NCBI GenBank assembly: GCA_030630905.1
Contig: DAOVMB010000095.1
Location: 1-7,743 of the forward strand
Length of the DNA stretch: 7,743 nt
Direction of reading: 5' to 3'
DNA from: Sedimentisphaerales bacterium
Lineage (GTDB): Bacteria; Planctomycetota; Phycisphaerae; Sedimentisphaerales; Anaerobacaceae
Every line of letters begins with the position of its first letter. Within the stretch, counting starts at the first letter, position 1. The notes under the pieces are model-generated. The model saw only the letters and a list, made by a program, of their open reading frames with translations. It was not told the origin of the DNA and made no database searches. Below, piece after piece: positions 1 through 6,351 of the stretch. A program made the translations under genes and the position numbers.

Positions 1-860
1 GGCACGGCACTGTGGTCGTACCCGGGGCCGAGAGCCGCGGTCTTCCTGAAAATCAGAGGCCCGCTGACCGCGCCGCCCCAGGAATATATCGCATCGGCCT
101 GACCCATCCAACCGGAAGATTTGACGAGAAACGGCTCGATGCCGAAGTCGGCCTTGAATCTGCGCTTGACGTAGTCGAACTGTGACGGGTCCTGCGCTTT
201 CGCAAAGGCCGAGGCGTAGAAGAAGATGATCGGCTTGCCATCAACACGGGCCCACTTGGCCGGCGGGATAAGACTGTAAAAATCACGAATCGCCATATAA
301 AACCATTCTTTGCCGAAGTCCGTCGTCAAATCGACGTGGTAGCTGGCGCCGCCTTTGTTAAAGCTGTTCCACTTGAGAATCGAAGTGTCGTAGAAAAGGC
401 CGATAGCCGGCGGCTTATGACCTTCGGCCTGCAACCGGCTATGAGTCTCGACTAAAGGCGGCAGACCGGCAAAACTCCATCCATCGTATTTCCCCGGCAC
501 GCCCCAATATACGGGCATGAGAAAATCGACGCCGGCGTCCATCATATCGATGAGCTGCTGCTTATGCCAGCCGACCCGCTTATAGCTAATCGTCTCCATG
601 TCAGCCGGATGGGTGGTAAGTGCATCTGTCCCGTCACCGTTAACGATGTGACTGCCGGTGTCGATATCGTACCAGTAGAAATAGGTCGTGCCTACAATCG
701 GCTGACCCCATTTAAACGAATCGGTGCGCTGATGGTCTGTATCCTGCAACGGAAAAAACTCACCGGGCGGTTTCTCCGGCAACGTATCAGCCGCAGCGGC
801 CATCGCACAGCACAAACACAAAACCAGCATCACTCGAACATTGCCCCTGCTTCTGTCCAA
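1..860 (-). CDS. Secreted DUF5010/GH99-like protein, C-terminal part beyond window
   Basis: The frame is open for 286 codons and runs off the left edge, so the gene is partial. I chose the TTG at 860 because AGAAAGG lies 7 nt upstream; it also gives a signal peptide with an Arg-rich start (residues 2-9), a hydrophobic core MLVLCLCCAM and likely cleavage after AAAA (21-24). An ATG at codon 11 is the alternative. The mature part has GTTYFYWYDIDTG (57-69), DALTTHP (79-85), VGWHKQQLIDMMDAGVDFLM (96-115), PVYWG (116-120) and DGKPIIFFYA (207-216). This alternation of strands and helices, with an Asp-Gly-Lys-Pro turn before a hydrophobic strand, resembles TIM-barrel proteins annotated as DUF5010 or GH71/GH99-like. 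That family name is from memory and substrate is unknown. The start lies 2 nt after the thiamine gene's stop, so the two are probably cotranscribed and translationally coupled, although the functions look unrelated. Confidence 0.75.
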   Translation of the reverse strand, partial: MDRSRGNVRVMLVLCLCCAMAAAADTLPEKPPGEFFPLQDTDHQRTDSFKWGQPIVGTTYFYWYDIDTGSHIVNGDGTDALTTHPADMETISYKRVGWHKQQLIDMMDAGVDFLMPVYWGVPGKYDGWSFAGLPPLVETHSRLQAEGHKPPAIGLFYDTSILKWNSFNKGGASYHVDLTTDFGKEWFYMAIRDFYSLIPPAKWARVDGKPIIFFYASAFAKAQDPSQFDYVKRRFKADFGIEPFLVKSSGWMGQADAIYSWGGAVSGPLIFRKTAALGPGYDHSAV

Positions 861-862
861 AA

Positions 863-1915
863 CTAATCCTTTCTGAAAGCTTCTATCTTCTCTTTGAAAG
901 CCCGACAGGCTGCCGCCGGATCGCTCGTATGTGTTACGGCAGAGCAAACCGCAATGCTCTCGGCACCGGCATCCAGCACGCGTTCAACATTGTCCGGCGT
1001 TATCCCGCCGATAGCGACATGACCGACACCCGTATCGGCAAGCACTTCCGTCGCCTGGGTGACATACTCCAAACCAACGGCGTCCGCTCCGGATTTTGTC
1101 GCCGTAGCAAAGACAGGCCCCAGGCCGACATAGGTAAGGCCCTCGGCGCAGGCGGCACGCAATTGTTTAAGCGAGTGCGTGCTCTTGCCGATAATCAACG
1201 GAGCCAACTGGAGCTTGCGAGCCTGCTCAACCGGCAGGTCATTCTGGCCGAGATGCACCCCGTCAGCCTCTGCCGCCACGGCAATGTCAGCCCGGTCGTT
1301 AATGACGCTAACGATGCCGGCGTCTTTGCAAATCTTGACGAACTCGACGGCAAGAGCGAAAAACCTGTCATCCTCGACGTCTTTCGCCCGAAGCTGGATA
1401 CAATCGGCACCACCAGCGGCACATTTGTAGGTCAGCGAAATGACTTCCGCCGGCAGGTTACTCGTAATGACAATATATAATCCGACGCGTTTGAATTTCG
1501 CAGAAGTATCGCTGAAAATAACGATGTCCTTCTCAAGCGTATAAGCCTCGTACCGCAGCTTTTCGATTGTCGCGGCGACAGGCTCATTATCGATCCGGAT
1601 AACCTCGGCAAGCGCTCGCAGGGCCTCGGTCAGACGCTTGCAGCCGGCAGTAAAACAATCATTGAGATTGCCGCGAGTAAGCTGTTTTTCTACCGTTTTG
1701 CCGACACCGACGTCCCCGAGCGTGTCCCTGCTCGAAATGAGCCGGCCAGCGTCAAGCCTGCCGATAGACGCCGAGAGCTCGTGCCTTAGCTTCTTGGCTC
1801 TTTCGGTCAATAAACTCGAATTCAAAACGAACCTGCAGAACTCCTCCATTACGCGAGAAGCCTCGCGAGCACGATTGAAATTTGCATCGATAATTCTATT
1901 AGCCGCACGTTCCAT
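863..1915 (-). CDS. thiE: ThiD2-ThiE fusion: HMP-P kinase-like domain plus thiamine phosphate synthase
   Basis: This is a 350-residue cytoplasmic enzyme of thiamine synthesis. ThiE joins HMP pyrophosphate to hydroxyethylthiazole phosphate; ThiD2 is a known non-homologous HMP-phosphate kinase often fused upstream of ThiE. The ThiD2-like domain covers about residues 5-140, with RIIDANFNRARE (7-18), KLRHEL (42-47), SRDTLGDVG (62-70) and KRLTEALRALAE (93-104). The ThiE barrel starts at LYIVIT (146-151) and shows QLRAK (174-178), INDR (205-208), DGVHLGQ (218-224), GKSTH (243-247), GPVFATATKSG (266-276) and AIGGI (301-305). The phosphate- and pyrophosphate-binding residues known from Bacillus ThiE all appear present. 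I chose the ATG at 1915 because AGGA (1921-1924) is 5 nt upstream and the ThiD2 motif begins just after it; the frame extends to 1990 but those 25 residues look non-coding. No TPP riboswitch motif is visible upstream. The fusion would supply two consecutive steps in one protein. Confidence 0.95.
   Translation of the reverse strand: MERAANRIIDANFNRAREASRVMEEFCRFVLNSSLLTERAKKLRHELSASIGRLDAGRLISSRDTLGDVGVGKTVEKQLTRGNLNDCFTAGCKRLTEALRALAEVIRIDNEPVAATIEKLRYEAYTLEKDIVIFSDTSAKFKRVGLYIVITSNLPAEVISLTYKCAAGGADCIQLRAKDVEDDRFFALAVEFVKICKDAGIVSVINDRADIAVAAEADGVHLGQNDLPVEQARKLQLAPLIIGKSTHSLKQLRAACAEGLTYVGLGPVFATATKSGADAVGLEYVTQATEVLADTGVGHVAIGGITPDNVERVLDAGAESIAVCSAVTHTSDPAAACRAFKEKIEAFRKD
868..874 (-). 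promoter_or_regulatory. Ribosome binding site for the TTG start at 860
   Basis: AGAAAGG on the minus strand sits inside the last codons of the thiamine gene, 7 nt before TTG at 860. The position supports both the unusual start codon and translational coupling of the two genes. Confidence 0.6.
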
Positions 1916-1920
1916 AATGA

Positions 1921-1924
1921 TCCT
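1921..1924 (-). promoter_or_regulatory. Ribosome binding site of the ThiD2-ThiE gene
   Basis: AGGA on the minus strand lies 5 nt before the ATG at 1915. It decides between this start and the upstream in-frame start at 1990, which has no comparable site. Confidence 0.7.
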
Positions 1925-1990
1925 GATTATATGAGCGAAGTGCGGCCTTGAATAGCTAAAATCACGCAAAAGAATCCGGGCCGCAACCAT

Positions 1991-2118
1991 CGACGAAGCT
2001 CATAAAACAAGGGTACATGCCTGTAAATAGGGCCTATCCGGTGTTGGCAACTACTTGGCAGTCCTTAAGTTAATGAATGTCGAAGGGCAAGCACTTATAA
2101 ATAAAGGGATTATGAGAA
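1991..2118. other. Gene-free leader of the thiamine gene
   Basis: No coding frame with protein-like character is seen on either strand. The stretch separates the minus-strand thiamine gene from the tRNA fragment and must hold the thi promoter, but I find no convincing -35/-10 pair. The CTGAGA and ACCTGA elements of a TPP riboswitch are absent. Confidence 0.5.
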
Positions 2119-2163
2119 TGGAGCCAATGGGATTCGAACCCACGACCTCTTACATGCCATGCA
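2119..2163 (-). other. 3' half of tRNA-Ala(GGC), probable attachment-site remnant
   Basis: Read on the minus strand, the segment gives in order: TGC (end of the 5' anticodon stem), loop ATGGCAT with U33 and anticodon GGC (2154-2160), 3' stem GTAAG, variable loop AGGTC, T arm with stems GTGGG/CCCAT around TTCGAAT (2127-2143), acceptor strand TGGCTCC and discriminator A at 2119. The acceptor strand has T at position 70, the partner of G3 that marks alanine tRNAs. No CCA is encoded. Upstream of 2163 the sequence departs from a tRNA: the rest of the 5' anticodon strand pairs badly (G-A mismatch), and there is no D arm or 5' acceptor. It cannot make a functional tRNA. Tyrosine recombinases commonly recombine between the anticodon loop and the 3' end of tRNA genes, leaving such a displaced 3' copy at the far end of the element. 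By this logic the chromosome continues to lower coordinates and the element lies to the right. Confidence 0.75.
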
Positions 2164-2198
2164 CACCCGGCAAAATGCTGTAATCACGTAAATCATGC

Positions 2199-2241
2199 TA
2201 AAAACGGCACTTACTCAAATCTCCAAACGCAATAAAAACGG
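2199..2241 (+). repeat. Pair of 9-bp direct repeats, TAAAAACGG
   Basis: TAAAAACGG occurs at 2199-2207 and 2233-2241, 34 bp apart, in an AT-rich stretch directly beside the tRNA fragment. A second short motif, CGTAAAT, occurs at 2188-2194 and 2251-2257. Such repeats are compatible with recombinase arm sites, but no protein-binding evidence exists here. Confidence 0.4.
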
Positions 2242-2265
2242 TTAAATACCCGTAAATACAACCGC

Positions 2266-2289
2266 AAAAGTGTAGTCAAAAGTGTAATC
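2266..2289 (+). repeat. Tandem 12-bp repeat, AAAAGTGTARTC
   Basis: AAAAGTGTAGTC (2266-2277) is followed without spacer by AAAAGTGTAATC (2278-2289), with one mismatch in twelve. It lies about 105 bp from the tRNA-Ala fragment, a distance typical for arm-type sites of tyrosine recombinases. The role is inferred; the repeat itself is plain. Confidence 0.6.
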
Positions 2290-2293
2290 CCGG

Positions 2294-2326
2294 GAACTCC
2301 TGTAAAGAGCGCCTGCTACAGAGTTC
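2294..2326. repeat. Inverted repeat, 10-bp stem with one bulge
   Basis: GAACTC-C-TGTA (2294-2304) pairs with TACAGAGTTC (2317-2326); C2300 is bulged and the loop is 12 nt. No T-run follows on either strand, so an intrinsic terminator is unlikely. It could be an operator or part of the recombination site. Confidence 0.45.
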
Positions 2327-2637
2327 TTCAAGCAGCAATCAAGTCCATGCAATAACAATAAGGTGACCGAACATCTCCACAAGATTATATGCTCTACATA
2401 ATCTCAGCGCAAGCTATTTTTCACTCCACCGTAAATATTTTCGCAAGATATTTTCCCCCGCCGCTATTCAGGCGAGTCACTTCAAAGCCGTGAACGGGTT
2501 ACGCTCGGTTGGAATACTCGCGTGCAGTTCTGTCAATCTCTTTGTACAATCTCGGTATCATACGCGCTTCAGTTTGGCGTAACTGTATCCTGCCAAGTTA
2601 ACGCGACAGGCAGTCAGAATAGGGAATGTTGAAATAC
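2327..2637. other. Gene-free stretch upstream of the rhamnosidase gene
   Basis: About 310 bp with no convincing gene. It contains two copies of ATATTTTC (2435-2442 and 2448-2455) 5 bp apart, and a minus-strand open stretch of 32 codons (2502-2597) that ends in TAA. That stretch reads somewhat like a protein end (RLYKEIDRTAREYSN) but cannot be assigned. The promoter of the downstream gene should lie here; no -35/-10 pair with proper spacing is convincing. Confidence 0.4.
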
Positions 2638-2643
2638 AAGAGG
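2638..2643 (+). promoter_or_regulatory. Ribosome binding site of the rhamnosidase gene
   Basis: AAGAGG lies 2 nt before the first ATG (2646) and 8 nt before the second in-frame ATG (2652). The spacing favours 2652 as the true start. Confidence 0.55.
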
Positions 2644-2651
2644 TTATGATA

Positions 2652-5096
2652 ATGAAAGAGCATTTCAGATCAATTCAGACTCCAGCAATCCTTTGCGTAC
2701 TCTGTATCATCGGCATGTTTTCTTCGATGTCGAATGCTCAGGCCGGTACTACGAGGTCGTTGTTTGACTCGGCCCTTCCAATCTGGCCGGCAGGTCGGGA
2801 AACAGAGAAGAACCTTTTCGTGGGATTTCGAACTGTCTTTGAGTGCTCAAAGCAAAAATATCCTGTACTTCGGATCGCTGCTTCATCGCTTTACCGCGTT
2901 TATCTCAATGGGCACTTCGTCGGCCATGGTCCCGCCCGCGGACCTCATGAATTTTACCGGATCGACGAATGGTCTCTTGGCCGCTATATGAGCGAGAGAA
3001 ATGTCCTGGCTATCGAAGTAGCCGGCTACAATGTCAATAGTTTCTATCTACTGGACGAGCCTGCGTTCCTACAGGCGGAGATTGTATCCGATGGGAAGAT
3101 CCTGGCTTCAACCGCTGGCAAAGGAGTCAATTTTAAAGCCACTGTCTTGAACCACCGCGTCCAAAAAGTGCAACGCTACAGCTTTCAGCGTCCGTTTATT
3201 GAATACTATCGGTTGAATGAAGGCGACGACCACTGGTGGGACAAACCGTTGGCCGAATCCGCCAAAGCATCCTGCTCAACGTTACCTTTGCGAAAGCTCC
3301 TTGTTCGACGCGTAGCATATCCTCGTTTTCTAAAGCGCCGGCCTGCTCTCAATGTCTCGCAAGGTAAGCTCCAACATGATGTACCGGTAGCGCGACTTTG
3401 GAAAGACCGCTCCCTGGTCAACATCGGGCCAAAACTAAAAGGGTATCCGGAAAGTGAACTTCAAGTCATCCCATCAATTGAATTGCAGAAAATCCAATCG
3501 GCCTCTAAAGAAAGAATAGACAAGCCGTATCGACCTGATAAAGCTATTGAGCTTTCGGAAAACACATTCTCCATAGTCGATTTGGGGACGAATCTCACCG
3601 GTTTCATCGGGGCAACTATCCGATGTTCCAAGCAGACCAAAATCTACTTCACATTCGATGAAATACTCACTAAGGACGATGTGGATTTCAAGCGGCTTGG
3701 TTGTGTCAACGCCGTCTGCTACGAACTGGAGCCGGGCACATACCATCTGGAATCCTTCGAGCCATATACAATGCGCTACCTTAAGCTGAATGTATTGCAA
3801 GGCACCTGCAAAGTCGAGAGTCTGTATTTACGAGAGTACGCGAACTCAGAAACCGAAGAGGCCAGGTTCTCGTGCAGTGATCCAAGGTTGAATCAAATCT
3901 TCGAAGCGGCCCGGCAAACATTCAGACAAAATGCTACCGATATCTTCATGGATTGTCCTTCCCGGGAACGGGCTGGTTGGCTTTGTGACAGTTTCTTTAC
4001 GTCCCGTGTCGCATTCGACCTTTGCGGTAACACAACCATCGAAAAGAATCTCTTCGAAAACTATCTCCTTCCGTCCAGTTTTGCGCATCTACCAGAAGGA
4101 ATGCTACCCATGTGCTACCCGGCCGATCATTATGACGGTGTCTTTATCCCGAATTGGGCAATGTGGTTTGTCATCCAATTGGAGGAATATCAGGCTCGTA
4201 GCGGCGACCACGATCTGGTTGCCGCCCTGAGACCCAGACTGCAGGCCCTGTATCAATACTTCCAGCAATTCAAGAATGAGGATGGGCTCCTGGAGAAACT
4301 AGAGAGCTGGGTCTTTGTCGAATGGTCAAAAGCCAATAGCTTTGTGCAGGATGTCAGCTATCCAACCAATATGCTCTATGCGGCAGCCCTGGCCGCAGCG
4401 GGTAGAATGTACAATGAACCCGAGCTTATTGAGGAGGCCGAGCAGATACGCACAGTGGTTCGCCAGCAGTCGTTCGATGGTGAGTTCTTTGTAGACAATG
4501 CGGTGCGCAAAGGCGGCCAACTCCAAGTCACGTGGGACCGCACGGAGGTCTGCCAATACTTTGCGTTCTTCTTCGATGTGGCCACTCCCCAAACGCACGG
4601 GGAGCTTTGGGACAAACTAGTGGACAAGTTTGGCCCCGAACGCAAGCAAACTAATGCCTTCCCCGAGATTCATCCGGCCAATGCTTTTGTTGGCAATTAC
4701 CTCCGATCAGAACTTCTAAGTCGCTACGACCATCCGGCTCGAATCAAGAAGGAGCTTGTTGACTTCTACCTCTACATGGCCGAACAGACCGGCACGCTTT
4801 GGGAGAATGTCGGGGCTTCCGCCAGCTGCAACCATGGCTTTGCCTCTCATGTGGCCCATAGTCTCTACCGTGACGTACTTGGTGTTCATGCGGTTGATGC
4901 CCAAAAGAAGGTCATCCGCTTGAGAATTTCCGAAGTTGGCCTGGATTGGTGTGAGGGAAGGCTTCTGACTCCGCAGGGGCCGGTCGTGGTCAAATGGTGG
5001 AAAGACAACGATCAAACAATGTGCCGTGTGGAGGTTCCGGCCGGATATGTGTTTGAGGTGGACAATCTAACCGCTAACGGTCTGAGTCTCCAGTAA
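2652..5096 (+). CDS. Secreted GH78-type alpha-L-rhamnosidase
   Basis: The 814-residue protein should release terminal alpha-L-rhamnose from plant or algal glycans, probably in the periplasm or outside the cell. A signal peptide covers about residues 1-31 (hydrophobic core AILCVLCIIGMF, cleavage after NAQA). An N-terminal sugar-binding-like domain follows, with LYRVYLNGHFVGHGPARGP (80-98), the pattern of the Bac_rhamnosid_N fold. The six-hairpin catalytic domain starts near 400. DCPSRERAGWLCD (434-446) keeps the spacing of the acidic residues known from Bacillus RhaB (D567, E572, D579): here D434, E439, D446. GTLWE (714-718) supplies the fourth acid, equal to E841, and NHGFASHVAH follows as usual. 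A beta-sandwich closes the protein at about 740-814. Length is at the short end of GH78. GWLCD replaces the common GWTGD, suggesting a divergent subgroup, so rhamnose specificity is likely but not certain. The start at 2652 is set by the ribosome site; 2646 would add two residues. It is the first intact gene on the island side. Confidence 0.88.
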   Translation: MKEHFRSIQTPAILCVLCIIGMFSSMSNAQAGTTRSLFDSALPIWPAGRETEKNLFVGFRTVFECSKQKYPVLRIAASSLYRVYLNGHFVGHGPARGPHEFYRIDEWSLGRYMSERNVLAIEVAGYNVNSFYLLDEPAFLQAEIVSDGKILASTAGKGVNFKATVLNHRVQKVQRYSFQRPFIEYYRLNEGDDHWWDKPLAESAKASCSTLPLRKLLVRRVAYPRFLKRRPALNVSQGKLQHDVPVARLWKDRSLVNIGPKLKGYPESELQVIPSIELQKIQSASKERIDKPYRPDKAIELSENTFSIVDLGTNLTGFIGATIRCSKQTKIYFTFDEILTKDDVDFKRLGCVNAVCYELEPGTYHLESFEPYTMRYLKLNVLQGTCKVESLYLREYANSETEEARFSCSDPRLNQIFEAARQTFRQNATDIFMDCPSRERAGWLCDSFFTSRVAFDLCGNTTIEKNLFENYLLPSSFAHLPEGMLPMCYPADHYDGVFIPNWAMWFVIQLEEYQARSGDHDLVAALRPRLQALYQYFQQFKNEDGLLEKLESWVFVEWSKANSFVQDVSYPTNMLYAAALAAAGRMYNEPELIEEAEQIRTVVRQQSFDGEFFVDNAVRKGGQLQVTWDRTEVCQYFAFFFDVATPQTHGELWDKLVDKFGPERKQTNAFPEIHPANAFVGNYLRSELLSRYDHPARIKKELVDFYLYMAEQTGTLWENVGASASCNHGFASHVAHSLYRDVLGVHAVDAQKKVIRLRISEVGLDWCEGRLLTPQGPVVVKWWKDNDQTMCRVEVPAGYVFEVDNLTANGLSLQ

Positions 5097-5157
5097 AGTG
5101 ATTGTGAGTGCCGGAAACGAAATCTTCGATGGAGCAAGTAGTTCGCCCTGGCTCTCC

Positions 5158-5202
5158 TTAGATTTGCCGCTCGATCCTTTCGGCTATCCTGCTAATCTGC
5201 AT
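5158..5202 (-). pseudogene. Possible truncated start of a gene downstream of the 197-residue protein
   Basis: A 14-codon frame, MQISRIAERIERQI, begins 13 nt after the stop of the minus-strand gene at 5216 and ends at TAA. Its basic-amphipathic pattern looks like the first helix of a protein. It may be the 5' stub of a lost operon partner cut off where the rhamnosidase gene now lies. It is equally possible that this is chance; no clear Shine-Dalgarno site is present. Confidence 0.2.
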
Positions 5203-5215
5203 CCCATCCCGAAGC

Positions 5216-5809
5216 CTACCCAAACAACCTCCTTATATCCTCGTCCGTAATCCTCTCATCAGGACTTATCGGCTCTCCTCTTCGCCTTCTCAGGTGCTCA
5301 AAAAACTCCTTCACATTTCCCGGTGCTGATTTGATTGCCAGCCCTAACGAATACCTCATCAGAGAGATATCTGCTCCATCAAGGACTCCCTTTATCAGCC
5401 CTGTCTCTGTGTCCTCTCGACTTTCCATCTCCTTGTCAAATTTGTCCAACACGCTCTGCACACTGCCGTATTCTATCTGTTCTTCAGCAACTGGTTTGTT
5501 GCTTATCTGAGAATAAGGCACTTGCATAGCTCTGAGAAGGTACACAGCTTCAGGAGGAAGTGCGTTTGCATGTTCAAACCCTTCCTTGAACTCTGGCCCG
5601 CCGTAATGTGGGGGTAACATTATTTGCGGTCTCTGAAGAGCAACGAGGCCTTTTATCACAACGGCCCTGTCCTTGAATTGGCCATGTTCGGCGACCAGTA
5701 CGTAAGGTAATTCCATAGCCCCAAATGTAAAAAGCATCCGTTCGTATTCTCGGATTACCTCTGTGGATCTCCAGTATTGGTTGAATTGTTCTCTGTCAAT
5801 TTCGGACAC
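5216..5809 (-). CDS. Conserved-looking hypothetical protein, 197 residues
   Basis: I do not recognise a named family. The start is GTG at 5809: an in-frame TAA lies two codons upstream and a weak AAGAAAG site 6 nt before it. There is no signal peptide or membrane segment, so the protein should be cytoplasmic. Residues 1-65 look like an alpha/beta unit, with the helix YWRSTEVIREYERMLF (12-27) followed by strands LPYVLVAEHG (34-43) and RAVVIKGLVAL (48-58), then a proline-rich turn IMLPPHYGGPEF (63-74). Residues 84-172 are mainly helical, including TETGLIKGVLDG (134-145) and a long helix to FEHLRRRRGEP (170-180). The C-terminus ITDEDIRRLFG (187-197) follows an acidic linker and looks like a short docking peptide. 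The gene converges on the rhamnosidase gene. Composition is balanced and the frame uninterrupted, so it is probably expressed. An adaptor role is only a guess from the tail. Confidence 0.8.
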   Translation of the reverse strand: MSEIDREQFNQYWRSTEVIREYERMLFTFGAMELPYVLVAEHGQFKDRAVVIKGLVALQRPQIMLPPHYGGPEFKEGFEHANALPPEAVYLLRAMQVPYSQISNKPVAEEQIEYGSVQSVLDKFDKEMESREDTETGLIKGVLDGADISLMRYSLGLAIKSAPGNVKEFFEHLRRRRGEPISPDERITDEDIRRLFG

Positions 5810-5969
5810 TTTTTACTTTCTTAAAAACGCCACACAAGAATACGTAGGTTATGCAATGTATAGTCGGCAACATCTTACCAATATGGCCAGCGTAATATGC
5901 TGATCTGCTCAAATAACAACGGATGCACCCAGACTAAAAAATGGAGCGGGGCACAATAAAGATAGGCGC

Positions 5970-5983
5970 TCCTGAAAACAGGA
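5970..5983. repeat. Small perfect stem-loop
   Basis: TCCTG and CAGGA form a 5-bp stem with an AAAA loop, directly before the 14-bp palindrome. The left arm also overlaps CGCTCC, which can pair with GGAGCG at 5943-5948, so two alternative hairpins compete. No T-run follows, so a terminator is not supported. Confidence 0.4.
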
Positions 5984-5988
5984 TTAAT

Positions 5989-6002
5989 ACGCTTATAAGC
6001 GT
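5989..6002. repeat. Perfect 14-bp palindrome
   Basis: ACGCTTATAAGCGT is identical to its reverse complement. It lies between a minus-strand gene and gene remnants, and could be a dimeric regulator site or an element end. Function is not shown. Confidence 0.55.
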
Positions 6003-6036
6003 TTGTCCTGACGCCCTGGGACTATGATCTTTTTAA

Positions 6037-6351
6037 CCCAGTATTCGGACCGGTTCTCCCGCTCCGACCAATATTAGAATAAGAAACGTTGGCGTTGTCA
6101 AGGAGCCTTTGCTGGTCAAGATTGAAGGGATTCCCGCCCATGGACATGGCATCACCAGCTTCAATAGCGTGCCAATGAATGATCGCATGCATCGACTTAT
6201 CCAAAAATCGATTGAATACGAAACGAGAATCGGGCCGTTGACCAAAGGCGATAGTCTCAGTAACGGGATGAGCCGTGTCCCGGTCCATATTTTAGCTTCC
6301 AGTGTGGGCGGTATGGGCAACGGCTCGCTGGTCTGGTTGGTTATGCGGTAA
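6037..6351 (+). pseudogene. Internal fragment with a tubulin/FtsZ-like glycine loop
   Basis: The plus frame is open between TAA at 6034 and TAA at 6349 but has no good start. Its protein-like part begins near VGVVKEPLLVKIEGIP and leads to MSRVPVHILASSVGGMGNGS before ending in VWLVMR. A hydrophobic strand followed by a small-residue turn and a GGxGxGS loop is the arrangement of the phosphate-binding T4 loop in FtsZ/tubulin and in the bacterial tubulin-like family (Pfam Tubulin_2). Members are several hundred residues long, so about 105 residues here is a fragment lacking both ends. The reading meets an oppositely oriented fragment at about 6346, which marks a breakpoint. The overlapping minus-strand frames show no protein-like pattern. 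The family call is tentative; another Rossmann-like nucleotide-binding loop is possible. Confidence 0.4.

Larger units (their letters stand above)
5810..6036. other. Gene-free stretch with palindromes
   Basis: No coding frame is supported. The AT-rich left half is the leader of the minus-strand gene at 5216-5809. The right half carries clustered dyads: GGAGCG (5943-5948) against CGCTCC (5967-5972), TCCTG-AAAA-CAGGA (5970-5983) and a perfect 14-bp palindrome at 5989-6002. No reliable promoter is seen. Confidence 0.45.

Noticed and set aside
564..866. Plus-strand 100-codon open frame
   Set aside because: Antisense to the secreted DUF5010-like gene, whose minus-strand reading has a signal peptide and protein-like strands; the plus reading has no motif.
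929..1480. Plus-strand 183-codon open frame
   Set aside because: Antisense to the clearly recognisable ThiE domain.
1916..1990. N-terminal extension of the thiamine protein to ATG at 1990
   Set aside because: No ribosome site, and the extra 25 residues are outside the ThiD2 domain; ATG 1915 has AGGA at proper spacing.
1916..2118. TPP riboswitch upstream of the thiamine gene
   Set aside because: The conserved CTGAGA and ACCTGA parts of the THI box are absent on the minus strand.
2119..2200. Complete tRNA gene
   Set aside because: Only the 3' half fits; no D arm or 5' acceptor strand can be found upstream.
2188..2289. CRISPR array
   Set aside because: Repeats are 7-12 bp with irregular spacing; CRISPR repeats are longer and evenly spaced.
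2499..2561. 20-codon minus-strand ORF starting at ATG 2561
   Set aside because: Reads like a protein end but is too short and lacks a ribosome site or recognisable family.
2530..2570. Promoter built from TTGTAC (2542) or CTGTCA (2530) with nearby TACAAT or TATCAT
   Set aside because: Spacing of 8-9 bp is far from the 16-18 bp needed.
5097..5215. Bidirectional terminator between the convergent genes
   Set aside because: Only 4-bp dyads (such as GCCG/CGGC at 5166-5184) without T-runs.
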